Source: Gammaproteobacteria bacterium (GTDB lineage Bacteria; Pseudomonadota; Gammaproteobacteria; Pseudomonadales; Azotimanducaceae). Taken from it: 64,000 bases of DNA. Of the stretch, positions 54,463-63,508 are shown piece after piece. Position 1 is the stretch's first letter; each line of letters opens with the position of its first letter. The notes beneath the pieces were generated by a model that worked only from the letters and a program-made list of their open reading frames with translations, was not told the DNA's origin and did not search any database. The DNA is taken from the NCBI GenBank assembly GCA_020832085.1, contig JAFIFJ010000044.1:1-64000 (forward strand). Reading direction: 5' to 3'. The position numbers and the translations under genes are program-made.

Positions 54463-55812
54463 ATGTCTGCCGTCGAGAAATCGGTACCGGTTCACCTGCG
54501 CGGCAACGGCCGCCCGGTGGCCGAAGAACGCACGCTCGAAAACCTCGAAGTCGTCGGGTCCATCCCGCCGGAGCTCGACGGGCGCTATGTCCGCAACGGG
54601 GCCAATCCCCTATCCGGGTTCAGTGCCCATCCCTTCTTCGGTGACGGCATGCTGCACGGTGTCCGCCTGCGTGACGGGCGGGCGCAATGGTACCGCAACC
54701 GTTATGTGCAGACGCCCTTCATCCGTGATCCGGAGCGCGACATGCTCGATCCTTCGGCTGCCCGTGACATGACGGCCTCGAAGGCCAACACTCACGTGGT
54801 GGGTCACGCCGGCAGGATCCTCGCCCTCGAGGAGGGTCACTTTCCCTACGTGGTGGACGGCAATCTCGAAACCGTGGGGCCGACGGATTTCGACGGCAAG
54901 CTGCCGGGCTCGTTTACCGCTCATCCGAAGATCTGCCCGGTCACGGGCGAGATGTTCGCCTTCGGCTATTCGGCCATGCCGCCCTACCTGCGTTATCTGC
55001 GGGTGGCGGCGGATGGCCGGATGGTGCAGACGGAAGACATCAGCGTCGGCGGGCCGACGATGATGCATGACTTCAATCTCACCCGGAATCACGTCATCTT
55101 CATGGATCTGCCGGCGGTCTTCGACCTGTCGCTGGCCATGCGTGGCGATATGCCGATCCGCTGGGACGACAGCTATCCGGCCCGGCTCGGGGTCATGCCG
55201 CGGGACGGGGGAGACGCGGACGTGCGCTGGTACGACATCGATCCCTGCTACGTCTTCCACCCCATGAATGCCTACGAGGAAGACGGCCGCATCGTCATCG
55301 ACGTGGCCCGCTTCAGCCACATCTGGCGCGACTCTTCCATGGACTTCCCGCTGCCGAACCTCTGGCGCTGGACCCTCGATACCCGCAGTGGGCAGGTGCG
55401 CGAGGAGCAGGTGGACGACCGCCCGGCCGAGTTCCCGCGGGTGGCGGACGACCGCATCGGTCTGAAGCATCGCTACGGCTACATGATGGGCATGACTGCT
55501 GCGTTCGGTGCCGATCCCATGACGACCAGCGGCACCCTGCTCAAGTACGACCGCGAGCGGGGCAGCTGTACGGAGCTGTCCCTGGGCCGGGGCTGCACGC
55601 CGGGTGAGCCGGTGTTCGTGCCGGCGGCCGGTGCGGCGGACGAGGACGCAGGCTATCTGATGACCTTCGTCCATGATGCCGATAGCGACAGCAGCCGGTT
55701 CGTGATCTTCGATGCGGCGAGCATGGACGCGACGCCAGTGGCGAGTATCGCCCTGCCGCGCATTCCTTCGGGCTTCCACGGCAGCTGGATCCCGGCGGCG
55801 GTGGCAGATTGA
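54463..55812 (+). CDS. Carotenoid oxygenase (RPE65/CCD family) 2
   Basis: A 449-residue carotenoid/stilbene cleavage dioxygenase. The family signature is PPELDGRYVRNGANP at about residues 35-49. Four histidines are placed to bind iron at 154 (TAHPK), 202 (MMHDF), 266 (VFHPMN) and 439 (GFHGSW). GGGAGAAGAAGG precedes the ATG. It is the first gene of an operon with a HAD hydrolase and a kinase-like protein, with a divergent TetR gene. Bacterial members with this context often act on phenylpropanoid stilbenes or apocarotenoids; the substrate is not known here. Confidence 0.9.
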   Translation: MSAVEKSVPVHLRGNGRPVAEERTLENLEVVGSIPPELDGRYVRNGANPLSGFSAHPFFGDGMLHGVRLRDGRAQWYRNRYVQTPFIRDPERDMLDPSAARDMTASKANTHVVGHAGRILALEEGHFPYVVDGNLETVGPTDFDGKLPGSFTAHPKICPVTGEMFAFGYSAMPPYLRYLRVAADGRMVQTEDISVGGPTMMHDFNLTRNHVIFMDLPAVFDLSLAMRGDMPIRWDDSYPARLGVMPRDGGDADVRWYDIDPCYVFHPMNAYEEDGRIVIDVARFSHIWRDSSMDFPLPNLWRWTLDTRSGQVREEQVDDRPAEFPRVADDRIGLKHRYGYMMGMTAAFGADPMTTSGTLLKYDRERGSCTELSLGRGCTPGEPVFVPAAGAADEDAGYLMTFVHDADSDSSRFVIFDAASMDATPVASIALPRIPSGFHGSWIPAAVAD

Positions 55813-56597
55813 GCCTGAAGCCTGGAGCGATGCGGGAGGACGTGCAGGCTTTGCCGGGAGACGGCGGACCCATTGAGGCCGTGTTCTTCGATCTCGGCGG
55901 CACCCTGTTCAGCTATGGCGGTCGCCTTGGCGGCGGTATCAAGGGTGTGGTGCAAGCCGTCGGCATCGAGGCTGCGCCTGAAGACATCGGCCGTGCCTGG
56001 CGCGGTGCGGCGGATCGTGCCGGCGAGTTCTACGGCCGGCAGTCCTACTTCCTGCATCGGGACCTGTTCCGCAGCACGCTGGCGCATTTCCTCGAGCACT
56101 TCGGCCATGGCTTGGATGAGGCCGTCTTCGCGGCGTTTCATGAACGCCAGCTGCAGGGGCTTCTTGAACACATGCCGCTGCGGGAAGACTGCCGGGGGAC
56201 CCTGACGGCGCTGCGCGAGCGGGGACTCTACGTGGCTTTGGTGTCCAACATCGACGACGACTATCTGTATCCGCTGCTCGATCGCCACGACCTGCTGTCG
56301 CTGTTCGACCACTGCACCAGCTCCGAGGAGGCCCGCTCCTGCAAGCCCGATCCGGAGATTTTCCGCCATGCCCTCGGCAAGGCGCAGCGCGGTCCGGAAA
56401 GTGCGCTGTTCGTGGGTGACTCGCTGCATCACGACGTCGCCGGGGCCCATCGGGTGGGCATGCGCAGCGCGCGCATCGTCGAAGACGGTGTGGCAACGCC
56501 GCTGACCCATGGTCTGGAAGTGGTGGCCGAACCCACCTTCGAGGTGCGTTCCCTGCAGGCGCTGATCGGGATTATCGATGATGCCAACGCCCGCTGA
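55809..56597 (+). CDS. HAD-superfamily hydrolase
   Basis: A 262-residue HAD-like protein with an all-helical cap. Motif I is AVFFDLGGTLFSYGG near residue 23, with the usual second aspartate replaced by glycine, motif II is VALVSNID, and motifs III/IV are CKPDPEIFRHAL and ALFVGDSLHHDVAGA. The replacement is known in some family members but means the phosphatase activity needs testing. The TTG at 55809 overlaps the oxygenase stop (TTGA); an ATG at 55830 is an alternative start. It overlaps the next gene by 20 bases. Confidence 0.78.
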   Translation: MSLKPGAMREDVQALPGDGGPIEAVFFDLGGTLFSYGGRLGGGIKGVVQAVGIEAAPEDIGRAWRGAADRAGEFYGRQSYFLHRDLFRSTLAHFLEHFGHGLDEAVFAAFHERQLQGLLEHMPLREDCRGTLTALRERGLYVALVSNIDDDYLYPLLDRHDLLSLFDHCTSSEEARSCKPDPEIFRHALGKAQRGPESALFVGDSLHHDVAGAHRVGMRSARIVEDGVATPLTHGLEVVAEPTFEVRSLQALIGIIDDANAR

Positions 56598-57720
56598 ATT
56601 CATGCCGGAGTTGCCAGAGGAACTCACCGCCGAGTGGCTCACGGAGGTCCTCGGGGTCGAAGTGGAGGCCGTCGAACAGACGGTTCTCGGCGAAGGCCAG
56701 GGATTCATGGGTGACATTCTGCGCCTGTCGCTGCACAGCGCCGAGAAGGCTGCACCGGCCAGCGTGATCGCCAAACTGCCCAAACGCGCCAATCGCGGCA
56801 TGGGTGAGATGATCGGGGTCTACGAGCGCGAGATCATGTTCTTCCGCACCCTGTCCGAAGAAATGCCGGTGCGGATTCCGAAGCTGGTCTATGCGAACTT
56901 CGATCGGGACCGGGGTTCCGAGAACCAGGAGAAGATCCTGCGTTTTCTTGATCGGATGCCGCGTTTCCTGATCGGGGCCATCGCTGCGGCCGGGGCGCGG
57001 ATCGCTGCCGGCAAGCAGCGTCGCTACGTGCTGCTGTTGGAGGATCTGGCACCCATGCAGCCTGCGGATCAGCTGGCCGGTCTCGACGCCGACGGCTGCA
57101 AGCGGGTGCTGGAAGCCATCGCACCCATGCATCGCCATTTCTGGCGCAGCGAACGGCTCAAGGGGCACTTCTGGCTGCTGCCCTTCGATGTGGATGCACG
57201 CCTGCGTCATGGGCGCTTCCGGCAGAATCGGGAGCGTTTCGCCGCCAGTCTCGACGTGGATCTCAGCCAAACGCTGGCCTGGCTCGACCCCAACGGTGAA
57301 GCCCTGGTGCGCCGCTTCGTCGCTGAGGCTCCGGAGACCCTGGCCCACTGCGATCTGCGCCTGGACAACGTCATGTTCGGCGCCGACGACTGTGCCTTCA
57401 TCGACTGGCAGCTTCTGCGGCGGGCACCGGCGGCGCTGGACGTGGCCTATTTCCTCAGCGGGGCGCTGCATGAGGACTGTGGTGCGGACGCCGAGCAGGA
57501 GGTGCTTGAGCACTATCACCGGGTCCTGGACATGGACGACTATGATTTCACCGCCTTCGAGCGCGATTATCAGCGCGCCATGCTCATGCATCTGGCCATG
57601 CTGGCGAGTACCGATGAGGTGGATTTCGGCAATGAGCGCGGTGACGCCATGATGCAGGCCTGGATGCGCCGGCTCACGGCCCGTGTCCGCGACATCGATC
57701 CGGCAGCACTGATGGCCTGA
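56578..57720 (+). CDS. Aminoglycoside/choline-kinase-like phosphotransferase
   Basis: A 380-residue protein of the APH/ecdysteroid-kinase-like group. The catalytic loop AHCDLRLDNVMFG near residue 258 (HxDxxxxN) and the metal-binding CAFIDWQLLRR are present, and ASVIAKLPKRAN near 63 could hold the ATP-binding lysine. These kinases phosphorylate small alcohols; many environmental bacteria use them in steroid or terpenoid catabolism. Being coupled to a HAD hydrolase and a carotenoid oxygenase suggests action on a cleavage product, which is inference. Confidence 0.8.
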   Translation: MMPTPAEFMPELPEELTAEWLTEVLGVEVEAVEQTVLGEGQGFMGDILRLSLHSAEKAAPASVIAKLPKRANRGMGEMIGVYEREIMFFRTLSEEMPVRIPKLVYANFDRDRGSENQEKILRFLDRMPRFLIGAIAAAGARIAAGKQRRYVLLLEDLAPMQPADQLAGLDADGCKRVLEAIAPMHRHFWRSERLKGHFWLLPFDVDARLRHGRFRQNRERFAASLDVDLSQTLAWLDPNGEALVRRFVAEAPETLAHCDLRLDNVMFGADDCAFIDWQLLRRAPAALDVAYFLSGALHEDCGADAEQEVLEHYHRVLDMDDYDFTAFERDYQRAMLMHLAMLASTDEVDFGNERGDAMMQAWMRRLTARVRDIDPAALMA

Positions 57721-57757
57721 CCCGGGCTGCTGTACCCGAGTCGGGTTCTGCATATCT

Positions 57758-59350
57758 TCAAGCGTAGCGACAGATGAGCGCCCGGATCTGCTGCGACTGG
57801 AAGGGCTTGGCGAGACGTTCGTTGGGCACCCGGTCGAGGTAGGCGTGGGCCGCTGGCGTGAAGGCGCCGCCGGAGATGAACACGACGCGGCGGGCGAGGT
57901 CTGGAAAGCGGCGATCGAGTTCGCTGTGGAAATCAATGCCGGACATCTCCGGCATCATCAGATCGCAGAGAATCACGTCATAGCGATGGCCGTCGTCGAG
58001 CAGCGCCAGCGCATCCCGGGCGGCGGTGACGGTGGTGACGTCGTGACCCTTGAGGACCTTCCCCAGAATGGTGCCGATGGCCGGCTCGTCGTCGACCACG
58101 AGCACCTTGGCACGGACAGCAGGGTCAGGGTAGTCGCCGCGGGCTGCTGAAGATTCTGCCGCAGCCGGCGTGTCGGTGATGTCTGCGGCGGCGCTGGCTG
58201 CCGGCAGCAGGACTTCGAAGCTGGCGCCCCGTCCGGGAAGATTGCGCCCCGTCAGGCTGCCGCCGAGGCTTTCGACGATGTTGTGGCAGATGGACAGTCC
58301 CAGGCCCGTACCGAGGCCGACGGGCTTGGTGGTGAAGAACGGATCGAAGATCCGCGGCAGGATCTCCTCCGGAATGCCCGGGCCGGTGTCTTCGATGCGG
58401 ATGAGGGCCCGGCCTTGGTCATCGGTCGCCGTCACGACACGGATTTCGTGATCGCCCCCGGCACCCTCGCCGATGGCGTGGGCAGCATTGACCAGCAGGT
58501 TGATGAACACCTGTCCGAGGCGGGCGTCGTCGGCTTCCACCGGCGGGATGGGACTGTCCTCACGCTGCAGACGGCCCCGATGGCGGATCTCGTTGATGGT
58601 CATGTTGATCGCGACGTCGAGCAGCGGGCGGATCTGAATCACCTGCCGCTCCTCCTTCTCGGCGCGGGAGAAGGTGCGCAGCCCACCGACGATCCTGCGG
58701 ATGCGCTCGGCGCCTTCCTGGGCGTCGGCTGCCATGGCCAGAACATCATCGAGGCGTTCGTTGGGCAGCGTGTCCCGGAGCTCCACGAGGTCCTCGATCA
58801 GCAGGGCGAGGTTGCCGGTGACATAGGCCAGGGGGTTGTTGATTTCGTGGGCGACGCCGGCAGCCAGCGTACCCACCGAGGCCATGCGATCGGCAAACAT
58901 CAATTGCCGCTGCAGATGCTGCTGGCGTTCGATGGCTCGCTGCAGTTCAGCCTCCGCCTCCTTCTGGGCCGTCACGTCCCGGGCGGCGGCGTACACGAGC
59001 CCTTTGTCCGGCTCGGCCACGGAACGCCATTCGAACCAGCGGTAGCTGCCGTCCTTGCACAGGTAGCGATTGAGCAGCGGCCCCAATTCACCGCCGTCGC
59101 GCAGCCGGCCACGACCGGCCAGCGTCGCTTCCCGGTCTTCGGGATGCACGAATTCGATGCTCGGTCGCGACATCAGCTCCTCGTGGCTCCAGCCCAGCGT
59201 GCGGCTCCAGGCGGGATTGATGCGCTTGAAGTAGCCGTCGAGCCCGGCCACCGCAACGTGGTCCAGTGCCATTTCGAAGAAGTCGTTGGCAATGGCCGTC
59301 AGCTGCAGCGAGGACGCATCGCCAGCCGTTGATTCCTGTCCATCGACCAT
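57758..59350 (-). CDS. Hybrid PAS histidine kinase with receiver domain
   Basis: A 530-residue soluble sensor. A PAS/PAC domain (residues 20-130, GLDGYFKRINPAWSRTLGWS) precedes a HisKA domain with H168 in VAHEINNPLAYV, and an HATPase domain with the N box FINLLVNAAHAIGEGAG, DTGPGIP and GTGLGLSICHNIVES. The C-terminal receiver (from about 415) has VVDDEP and the phospho-acceptor in LCDLMMPEMSG. No membrane segment is seen and no separate response regulator is adjacent, so it is an orphan. Its signal and output are unknown. Confidence 0.9.
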   Translation of the reverse strand: MVDGQESTAGDASSLQLTAIANDFFEMALDHVAVAGLDGYFKRINPAWSRTLGWSHEELMSRPSIEFVHPEDREATLAGRGRLRDGGELGPLLNRYLCKDGSYRWFEWRSVAEPDKGLVYAAARDVTAQKEAEAELQRAIERQQHLQRQLMFADRMASVGTLAAGVAHEINNPLAYVTGNLALLIEDLVELRDTLPNERLDDVLAMAADAQEGAERIRRIVGGLRTFSRAEKEERQVIQIRPLLDVAINMTINEIRHRGRLQREDSPIPPVEADDARLGQVFINLLVNAAHAIGEGAGGDHEIRVVTATDDQGRALIRIEDTGPGIPEEILPRIFDPFFTTKPVGLGTGLGLSICHNIVESLGGSLTGRNLPGRGASFEVLLPAASAAADITDTPAAAESSAARGDYPDPAVRAKVLVVDDEPAIGTILGKVLKGHDVTTVTAARDALALLDDGHRYDVILCDLMMPEMSGIDFHSELDRRFPDLARRVVFISGGAFTPAAHAYLDRVPNERLAKPFQSQQIRALICRYA

Positions 59351-59490
59351 GATGGCGTCTGAGTCTCCTGTGGGGCTGACCGTGGGGCTGGCCGTGGGGT
59401 GGGCCGGGGCCGCAACGCCTTGCGGTCGAACGCCGCCAGCCTTGCAGCTCGTTAACGGGCGCAGTTTAGTTCACCGCGAGTGTGTTGGCC

Positions 59491-60729
59491 TCAGGTTGTG
59501 CCTTCGCGTTCGCTCCACAGGCGGGTGGCGGTGATCCCGACGACGAAGATGATCATGGATACCGCGAGCCCGGGTACGAAACCCGCGCGAACGCCGGCCA
59601 GATCCACCAGGGTCCCGAGCAGGATCGCGCCGAGGGGGGCAGCGGAGAGGGTGCCGAGGATGAAGATGCTCAGCACCCGCGAGCGGTGGGCCTCGGGGGC
59701 GCCACTCTGCACCATCATGCGGGCGGTGGTGCTGGTGATGCCCATGTTCATGCCCCAGCCGATGGTGGCGGCAATCATCAGCCACAGGGGAGGCTGAGCC
59801 CAGAGGATGGCGAAGAGCACCACCCGGGTGATCTGCATGATGAGGAACAGCCGCCCGGGCCGGGCCATGGGCACGAAGCGCAGCAGGCCCAGGTTGGAGG
59901 CGATGCTGCCGGCGAAGAAGACGATGACCAGGATGGCCAGCAGGGCCGCATCGGCGGCGTAGACCCGGGTGACGAGGAAGGGATAGACCACGAACCAGGC
60001 ACCCGCGTTGAAGATGCTGGAGAGGAAGTTGAGGCCGATGACGTCACGCACGTTCGGCGTCCGCCACAGCACCCGGAAGCCGTCGGCCAGTTCCCGCAGG
60101 GGTTTGGATGGCCGGCTCGTGGCCGGCATGCGGGTCAGGCCCGGCGCGATGATGGCCATGGCCAGCGCGCCGCTGCCGAACAGCAGGGCCTGGGCGACGA
60201 GGATCCACTGCAGGCCGAAGGTGTCGATGCGGCCGCCGAGCCAGGTTCCGGCCAGACCGATGGTGGCGGAGACCGTGGTGGTCAGCACCACCGTGCGGTG
60301 AATGTGGCCATGGGTGACGCGGTTGAGGAGGGCGGAGCGGGGCGGTTCGGAGAAGCCCGCCACCGCGGCCACACAGATGCCGAACAGGATCACGGAGAGG
60401 TAGCTTAGACCCACCGCGGCCGTGCCGGCGGCCATCAGCAGCGGCGGCGCAAAGGCGAGCAGGTGGATGCCGATCAGCAGGCTGCGACCATCACGGCGGT
60501 CGCCGATGCTGCCGCCGAAGAGCATCAGCGCGAAGCCGGGCAGGGCAATCAGGAACTGTGCGAGACCCACCCGCGTTCCCGGTTCGGCCAGGATTCCCAC
60601 CAGCATCCAGGTGACGAGGAACTGCTGCAGGTTGACTCCCGCCATCCACAGCGCGCTGCCGCCGAGGTAGCCGGCAAAGTCGCGGCGCCTGGGCAAAGGC
60701 TGGGGCGAGAAATCGGAGGTACTGCTCAC
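59491..60729 (-). CDS. MFS transporter
   Basis: A 412-residue major facilitator with about 12 hydrophobic segments. The inter-helix loop GGSIGDRRDGRSLLIGIH near residue 73 is the MFS 2-3 loop, and PPRSALLNRVTHGHIHRTVVL near 130 resembles the enterobactin-exporter/DHA3 type. The start codon is GTG at 60729. The 140-base gap to the kinase gene contains three GTGGGGCTG-like direct repeats at about 59380-59410. The substrate is unknown; efflux is more likely than uptake for this subtype. Confidence 0.85.
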   Translation of the reverse strand: MSSTSDFSPQPLPRRRDFAGYLGGSALWMAGVNLQQFLVTWMLVGILAEPGTRVGLAQFLIALPGFALMLFGGSIGDRRDGRSLLIGIHLLAFAPPLLMAAGTAAVGLSYLSVILFGICVAAVAGFSEPPRSALLNRVTHGHIHRTVVLTTTVSATIGLAGTWLGGRIDTFGLQWILVAQALLFGSGALAMAIIAPGLTRMPATSRPSKPLRELADGFRVLWRTPNVRDVIGLNFLSSIFNAGAWFVVYPFLVTRVYAADAALLAILVIVFFAGSIASNLGLLRFVPMARPGRLFLIMQITRVVLFAILWAQPPLWLMIAATIGWGMNMGITSTTARMMVQSGAPEAHRSRVLSIFILGTLSAAPLGAILLGTLVDLAGVRAGFVPGLAVSMIIFVVGITATRLWSEREGTT

Positions 60730-61055
60730 GACGGGCGTTTCAGGCCGTGGGAGTCGGATTGCCGGGATGCAGCCATGGGGATGGTCCGGGACGACGGAGT
60801 GATGGAGCGTCCGCCATCGCCACCTGATGCCGGACCCTGTGCGCGCTTAAGGGAACGCCACGCAATATCCCTCAACCGACGGTCTGACGAAAGCCCTGAC
60901 GAGGCAAACAGTGGGGGCGGCCTCGGGCGAAGCGACGGGGCCGGCCCACGTGTAAACTCCGGGGCAGAGTGCAAACGGCAGCGCTTCGTGTCGAGTATGG
61001 GCAAGGCTGTCCCGGATGGGGATCGCTGCATGGTGATGAGCAGAAGGAGGGGGCA
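60730..61055. other. Intergenic stretch without a recognised gene
   Basis: These 326 bases between the divergent MFS and DUF385 genes contain no reading frame I trust. GTGTAAACTCC near 60950 could include a weak -10, and AAGGAGGGGG at 61043-61052 is the ribosome site of the next gene. No repeat of the mosaic family is evident here. Confidence 0.6.
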
Positions 61056-61556
61056 ATGACGACTGGACAGACCCGGGCCATCAAGGTGATCGCCATCGTG
61101 CTGGCCGTTTACGTGGGCATCGTGGTGGTGTTCGAATCGCTGCTGGGCTACTTCCAGCCCGAGGGTGGCAACACCGTGGTGATCACCACCACGGCTGATG
61201 GCCGCTCCCATGATCGGGTGCTGACCCTGCTGGAAAGGGGCGATGAACTCTACGTGGCGGCGAATCACTGGCCGCGAGCCTGGTACAAGCGCGCTCTGGA
61301 CAATCCGGAGGTTCAGCTCACCATGAATGGCGAGCGCGCTGACTATCGCGCCGTGCTGATGACGGGCAGCGAGCACGACCGCATTGCCGAAGAGTTTGCG
61401 GTGGGGCTGTTCTTCCGCTTCCTGACCGGATTCCCGCCGCGCTATTTCGTCAGGCTCGATCCCGTGGCCGCGCCTCCGGCGGGAGCCACGGACGACGCAG
61501 TGCCCTCGCAGGATGCAGAAGCCTGGGATGAAGCAGAAGCCATGGCAGATGTTTGA
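61056..61556 (+). CDS. DUF385/Ddn-like nitroreductase-family protein, membrane-anchored
   Basis: A 166-residue protein. Residues 8-30 form one membrane helix (AIKVIAIVLAVYVGIVVVFESLLG). The rest is a split beta-barrel flavin-reductase-like domain: VVITTTADGRSHDRVLTLLERGDELYVAANHW and ARAWYKRALDNPEVQLTMNGERADYRAV-type strands match the DUF385 deazaflavin-dependent nitroreductase group. Actinobacterial relatives use F420; whether this organism makes it is unknown, and FMN or another ligand is possible. A very strong AAGGAGGGGG precedes the ATG. The acidic tail is unusual. Confidence 0.75.
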   Translation: MTTGQTRAIKVIAIVLAVYVGIVVVFESLLGYFQPEGGNTVVITTTADGRSHDRVLTLLERGDELYVAANHWPRAWYKRALDNPEVQLTMNGERADYRAVLMTGSEHDRIAEEFAVGLFFRFLTGFPPRYFVRLDPVAAPPAGATDDAVPSQDAEAWDEAEAMADV

Positions 61557-61613
61557 GCCCCGACTTGGCCGACGCGCCGTCGCTCGGGCCCATGCGGATG
61601 GTGATCCGACCCC

Positions 61614-62507
61614 ATGAAAATCGCGTTATGCGGTGCCAACAGCAATGTCGGTCAGAACCTGCTCGCGCATGTGCTGGCCGCCGCCGACATCACCGCCGTG
61701 GCCATGGTGCGGTCGCAGCGGGCTGCAGACGCCCTGCCGGCATCCGATCGCATCCGGCCGGTGGTGGCGGATTACGAGGACGCGGCTGAACTCGCTCGAC
61801 ACTTCGAGGGCGTGGACGCCGTGGTGCACCTCGCGGGCGTCCTGTTCGAGGCCCGGGGCAGCAGCTATGCCCGCGCCAACGTGGCCACAACGGCCGCAGT
61901 GGTGGCGGCGGCCAAAGCGGCGGGCGCCGGGCAGGTCATTTTCATCAGCGCGCTGGGCGCGGCGTCCGGTTCAGCCAATCCCTATCTTCGATCCAAGGGC
62001 GAAGCCGAAGACCTCGTTCGGGCCAGCGGTTTGCCGGGGACCATTCTGCGTACCCCCATGCTGCTCGGTCCGGGCAGCGCGGCCGCCTCTGCGCTGCTGC
62101 GCAGTGCCTCCCGGAGCCAGGCCTGGGTGCTGGGCGGTGGCCGTCAGATGCTCCGCCCACTGGATCTGGATGATCTCAGTCGAGCCATTCTCAACGTTGT
62201 CCGACAGCCGCCCGGCGGGGTCGCTACCTGGGAACTCACCGGGCCTGAGCCGATCACTCAGGAGGCGCTGATCCGCCTCATGGGAAGCCTGCAGGGCCGC
62301 TCCGTTCGGGTCCGCGCGGTACCGGTAGGGCTGGCGAAGTCAGTGGCTGCTGTAGTGCATGCCGTCACCGGTGGCGGGGCATCTCCTGCGGTCATCGACG
62401 TGATCACGGCGCAGGAACAGGTGGCTGAAAACGGCGATGCCAAGTTGGGTATCGAACTCACGCCGCTGCAGGCGACTTTGGGCAAACTCATCGGGAACGA
62501 TTCATGA
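61614..62507 (+). CDS. NAD(P)-binding epimerase-like protein
   Basis: A 297-residue atypical extended short-chain dehydrogenase. The nucleotide motif is ALCGANSNVGQNL near residue 4 (a degenerate GxxGxxG), with DAVVHLAGVLFEARG and VIFISALGAASGSANPYLRSKGEAEDLV, close to the NDUFA9/ubiquinone-associated type. The catalytic tyrosine is shifted to NPYLRSK. It overlaps the membrane protein gene by four bases (ATGA). A role in quinone or lipid modification is possible but not shown. Confidence 0.78.
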   Translation: MKIALCGANSNVGQNLLAHVLAAADITAVAMVRSQRAADALPASDRIRPVVADYEDAAELARHFEGVDAVVHLAGVLFEARGSSYARANVATTAAVVAAAKAAGAGQVIFISALGAASGSANPYLRSKGEAEDLVRASGLPGTILRTPMLLGPGSAAASALLRSASRSQAWVLGGGRQMLRPLDLDDLSRAILNVVRQPPGGVATWELTGPEPITQEALIRLMGSLQGRSVRVRAVPVGLAKSVAAVVHAVTGGGASPAVIDVITAQEQVAENGDAKLGIELTPLQATLGKLIGNDS

Positions 62508-63508
62508 CCGATCCACAACCCATGCCGGACCCCACTCCCACACCCGCCGCCCGCAACAGGCGCAGCGCCCTCGGCAGAGCGTTCTTCCTCCTGATCACGG
62601 TGGCCTGTTTCGCGTATCTCTACTTCCGCCTGCAGGGTGCGGCCAGTCGTGAAGGCATGACGCTGGTGGCCTACATGACCGACGTCTTCGCCAACGTCCA
62701 GTGGCTGCCCTGGCTGCTGCTGATGATGAGCTACTCCTGCTTCTTCTTCCTGATCGACACGCTGGTGGTCACCCGCGCCCTGAACTGGTTCGTGGTGCGG
62801 ATACGCTATCGGGACATCCTGCCGATTCGCGCCAGTGCCTACATCATCTCGGTTTTCAACGAACAGATCGGCAAGGGGGCCATGGCCTACTACCTCAATC
62901 GGCGGGACGGGGCGCCGGGGTGGGAAGTGACCTCGGTGATGCTGTTCATCATGTTCTGCGAGTTCTTCTACCTGTTGCTCTGGGCCACGATGGGCTACTT
63001 CTTCAGCAGCAGCGTGCTGCCGGACGTGTTCGTGATGATTCCCATCATCGCGGTGGGTGCCGCAGTGTTCTTCGTGCTGTGGAACCTCTATTTCAGCGGT
63101 GTGCTGCTGCCGAACAATCAGCTCAAGGAACGACGGCTGCTGCACGCCTTTCGCCGGGCGCGATTCCGCCACTACCTGATGTTCTTCCTGCTGCGCTCGC
63201 CGGCCCTGCTGGCGGCAGTCTTCGTCTACAGCACCGCCCTGAACCTGTTCGGAGTGGAAGCGACCTTCCTCGGGCTGCTGGGCTTTCTGCCGGTGATCTT
63301 CTTCGCCGCCTCGGTGCCCACGCCCATGCGGGCGGCTGCGATCACCCTCTGGGTGGTGCTGTTTCCCGACAACGAAGGGCAGATGGCGGCCTTCGGCTTC
63401 GTGCAGCACAACTTCTTCATTCTCTTCAATGCCTTGATCGGCCTGCTGTTCTGGAAGCGCGCCCAGCGGGAGCTGTTCGGGCCGGTGGGGAGCAGGCCGG
63501 CCGCATGA
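62504..63508 (+). CDS. Multi-pass membrane protein (LPG-synthase-TM/UPF0104-like)
   Basis: A 334-residue integral membrane protein with about eight hydrophobic segments after a proline-rich cytoplasmic start. The layout, including IRASAYIISVFNEQIGKGAMAYYLNRR near residue 110, resembles the lysyl-phosphatidylglycerol synthase membrane domain or UPF0104 proteins, which act as lipid flippases or synthases. No soluble synthase domain is attached. It is coupled by ATGA to genes on both sides, and the downstream gene is a phospholipid-type transferase, supporting a lipid-related role. Confidence 0.65.
   Translation: MTDPQPMPDPTPTPAARNRRSALGRAFFLLITVACFAYLYFRLQGAASREGMTLVAYMTDVFANVQWLPWLLLMMSYSCFFFLIDTLVVTRALNWFVVRIRYRDILPIRASAYIISVFNEQIGKGAMAYYLNRRDGAPGWEVTSVMLFIMFCEFFYLLLWATMGYFFSSSVLPDVFVMIPIIAVGAAVFFVLWNLYFSGVLLPNNQLKERRLLHAFRRARFRHYLMFFLLRSPALLAAVFVYSTALNLFGVEATFLGLLGFLPVIFFAASVPTPMRAAAITLWVVLFPDNEGQMAAFGFVQHNFFILFNALIGLLFWKRAQRELFGPVGSRPAA

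Noticed and set aside
57734-57746. ACCCGA-G-TCGGGT as a terminator between the kinase-like gene and the hybrid kinase
   Set aside because: The loop is too small for a full stem and there is no T-run; at best a weak 4-bp hairpin.
59380-59410. GTGGGGCTG direct repeats upstream of the hybrid kinase as an operator
   Set aside because: They are short, GC-rich and imperfect, and could be simple low-complexity sequence.
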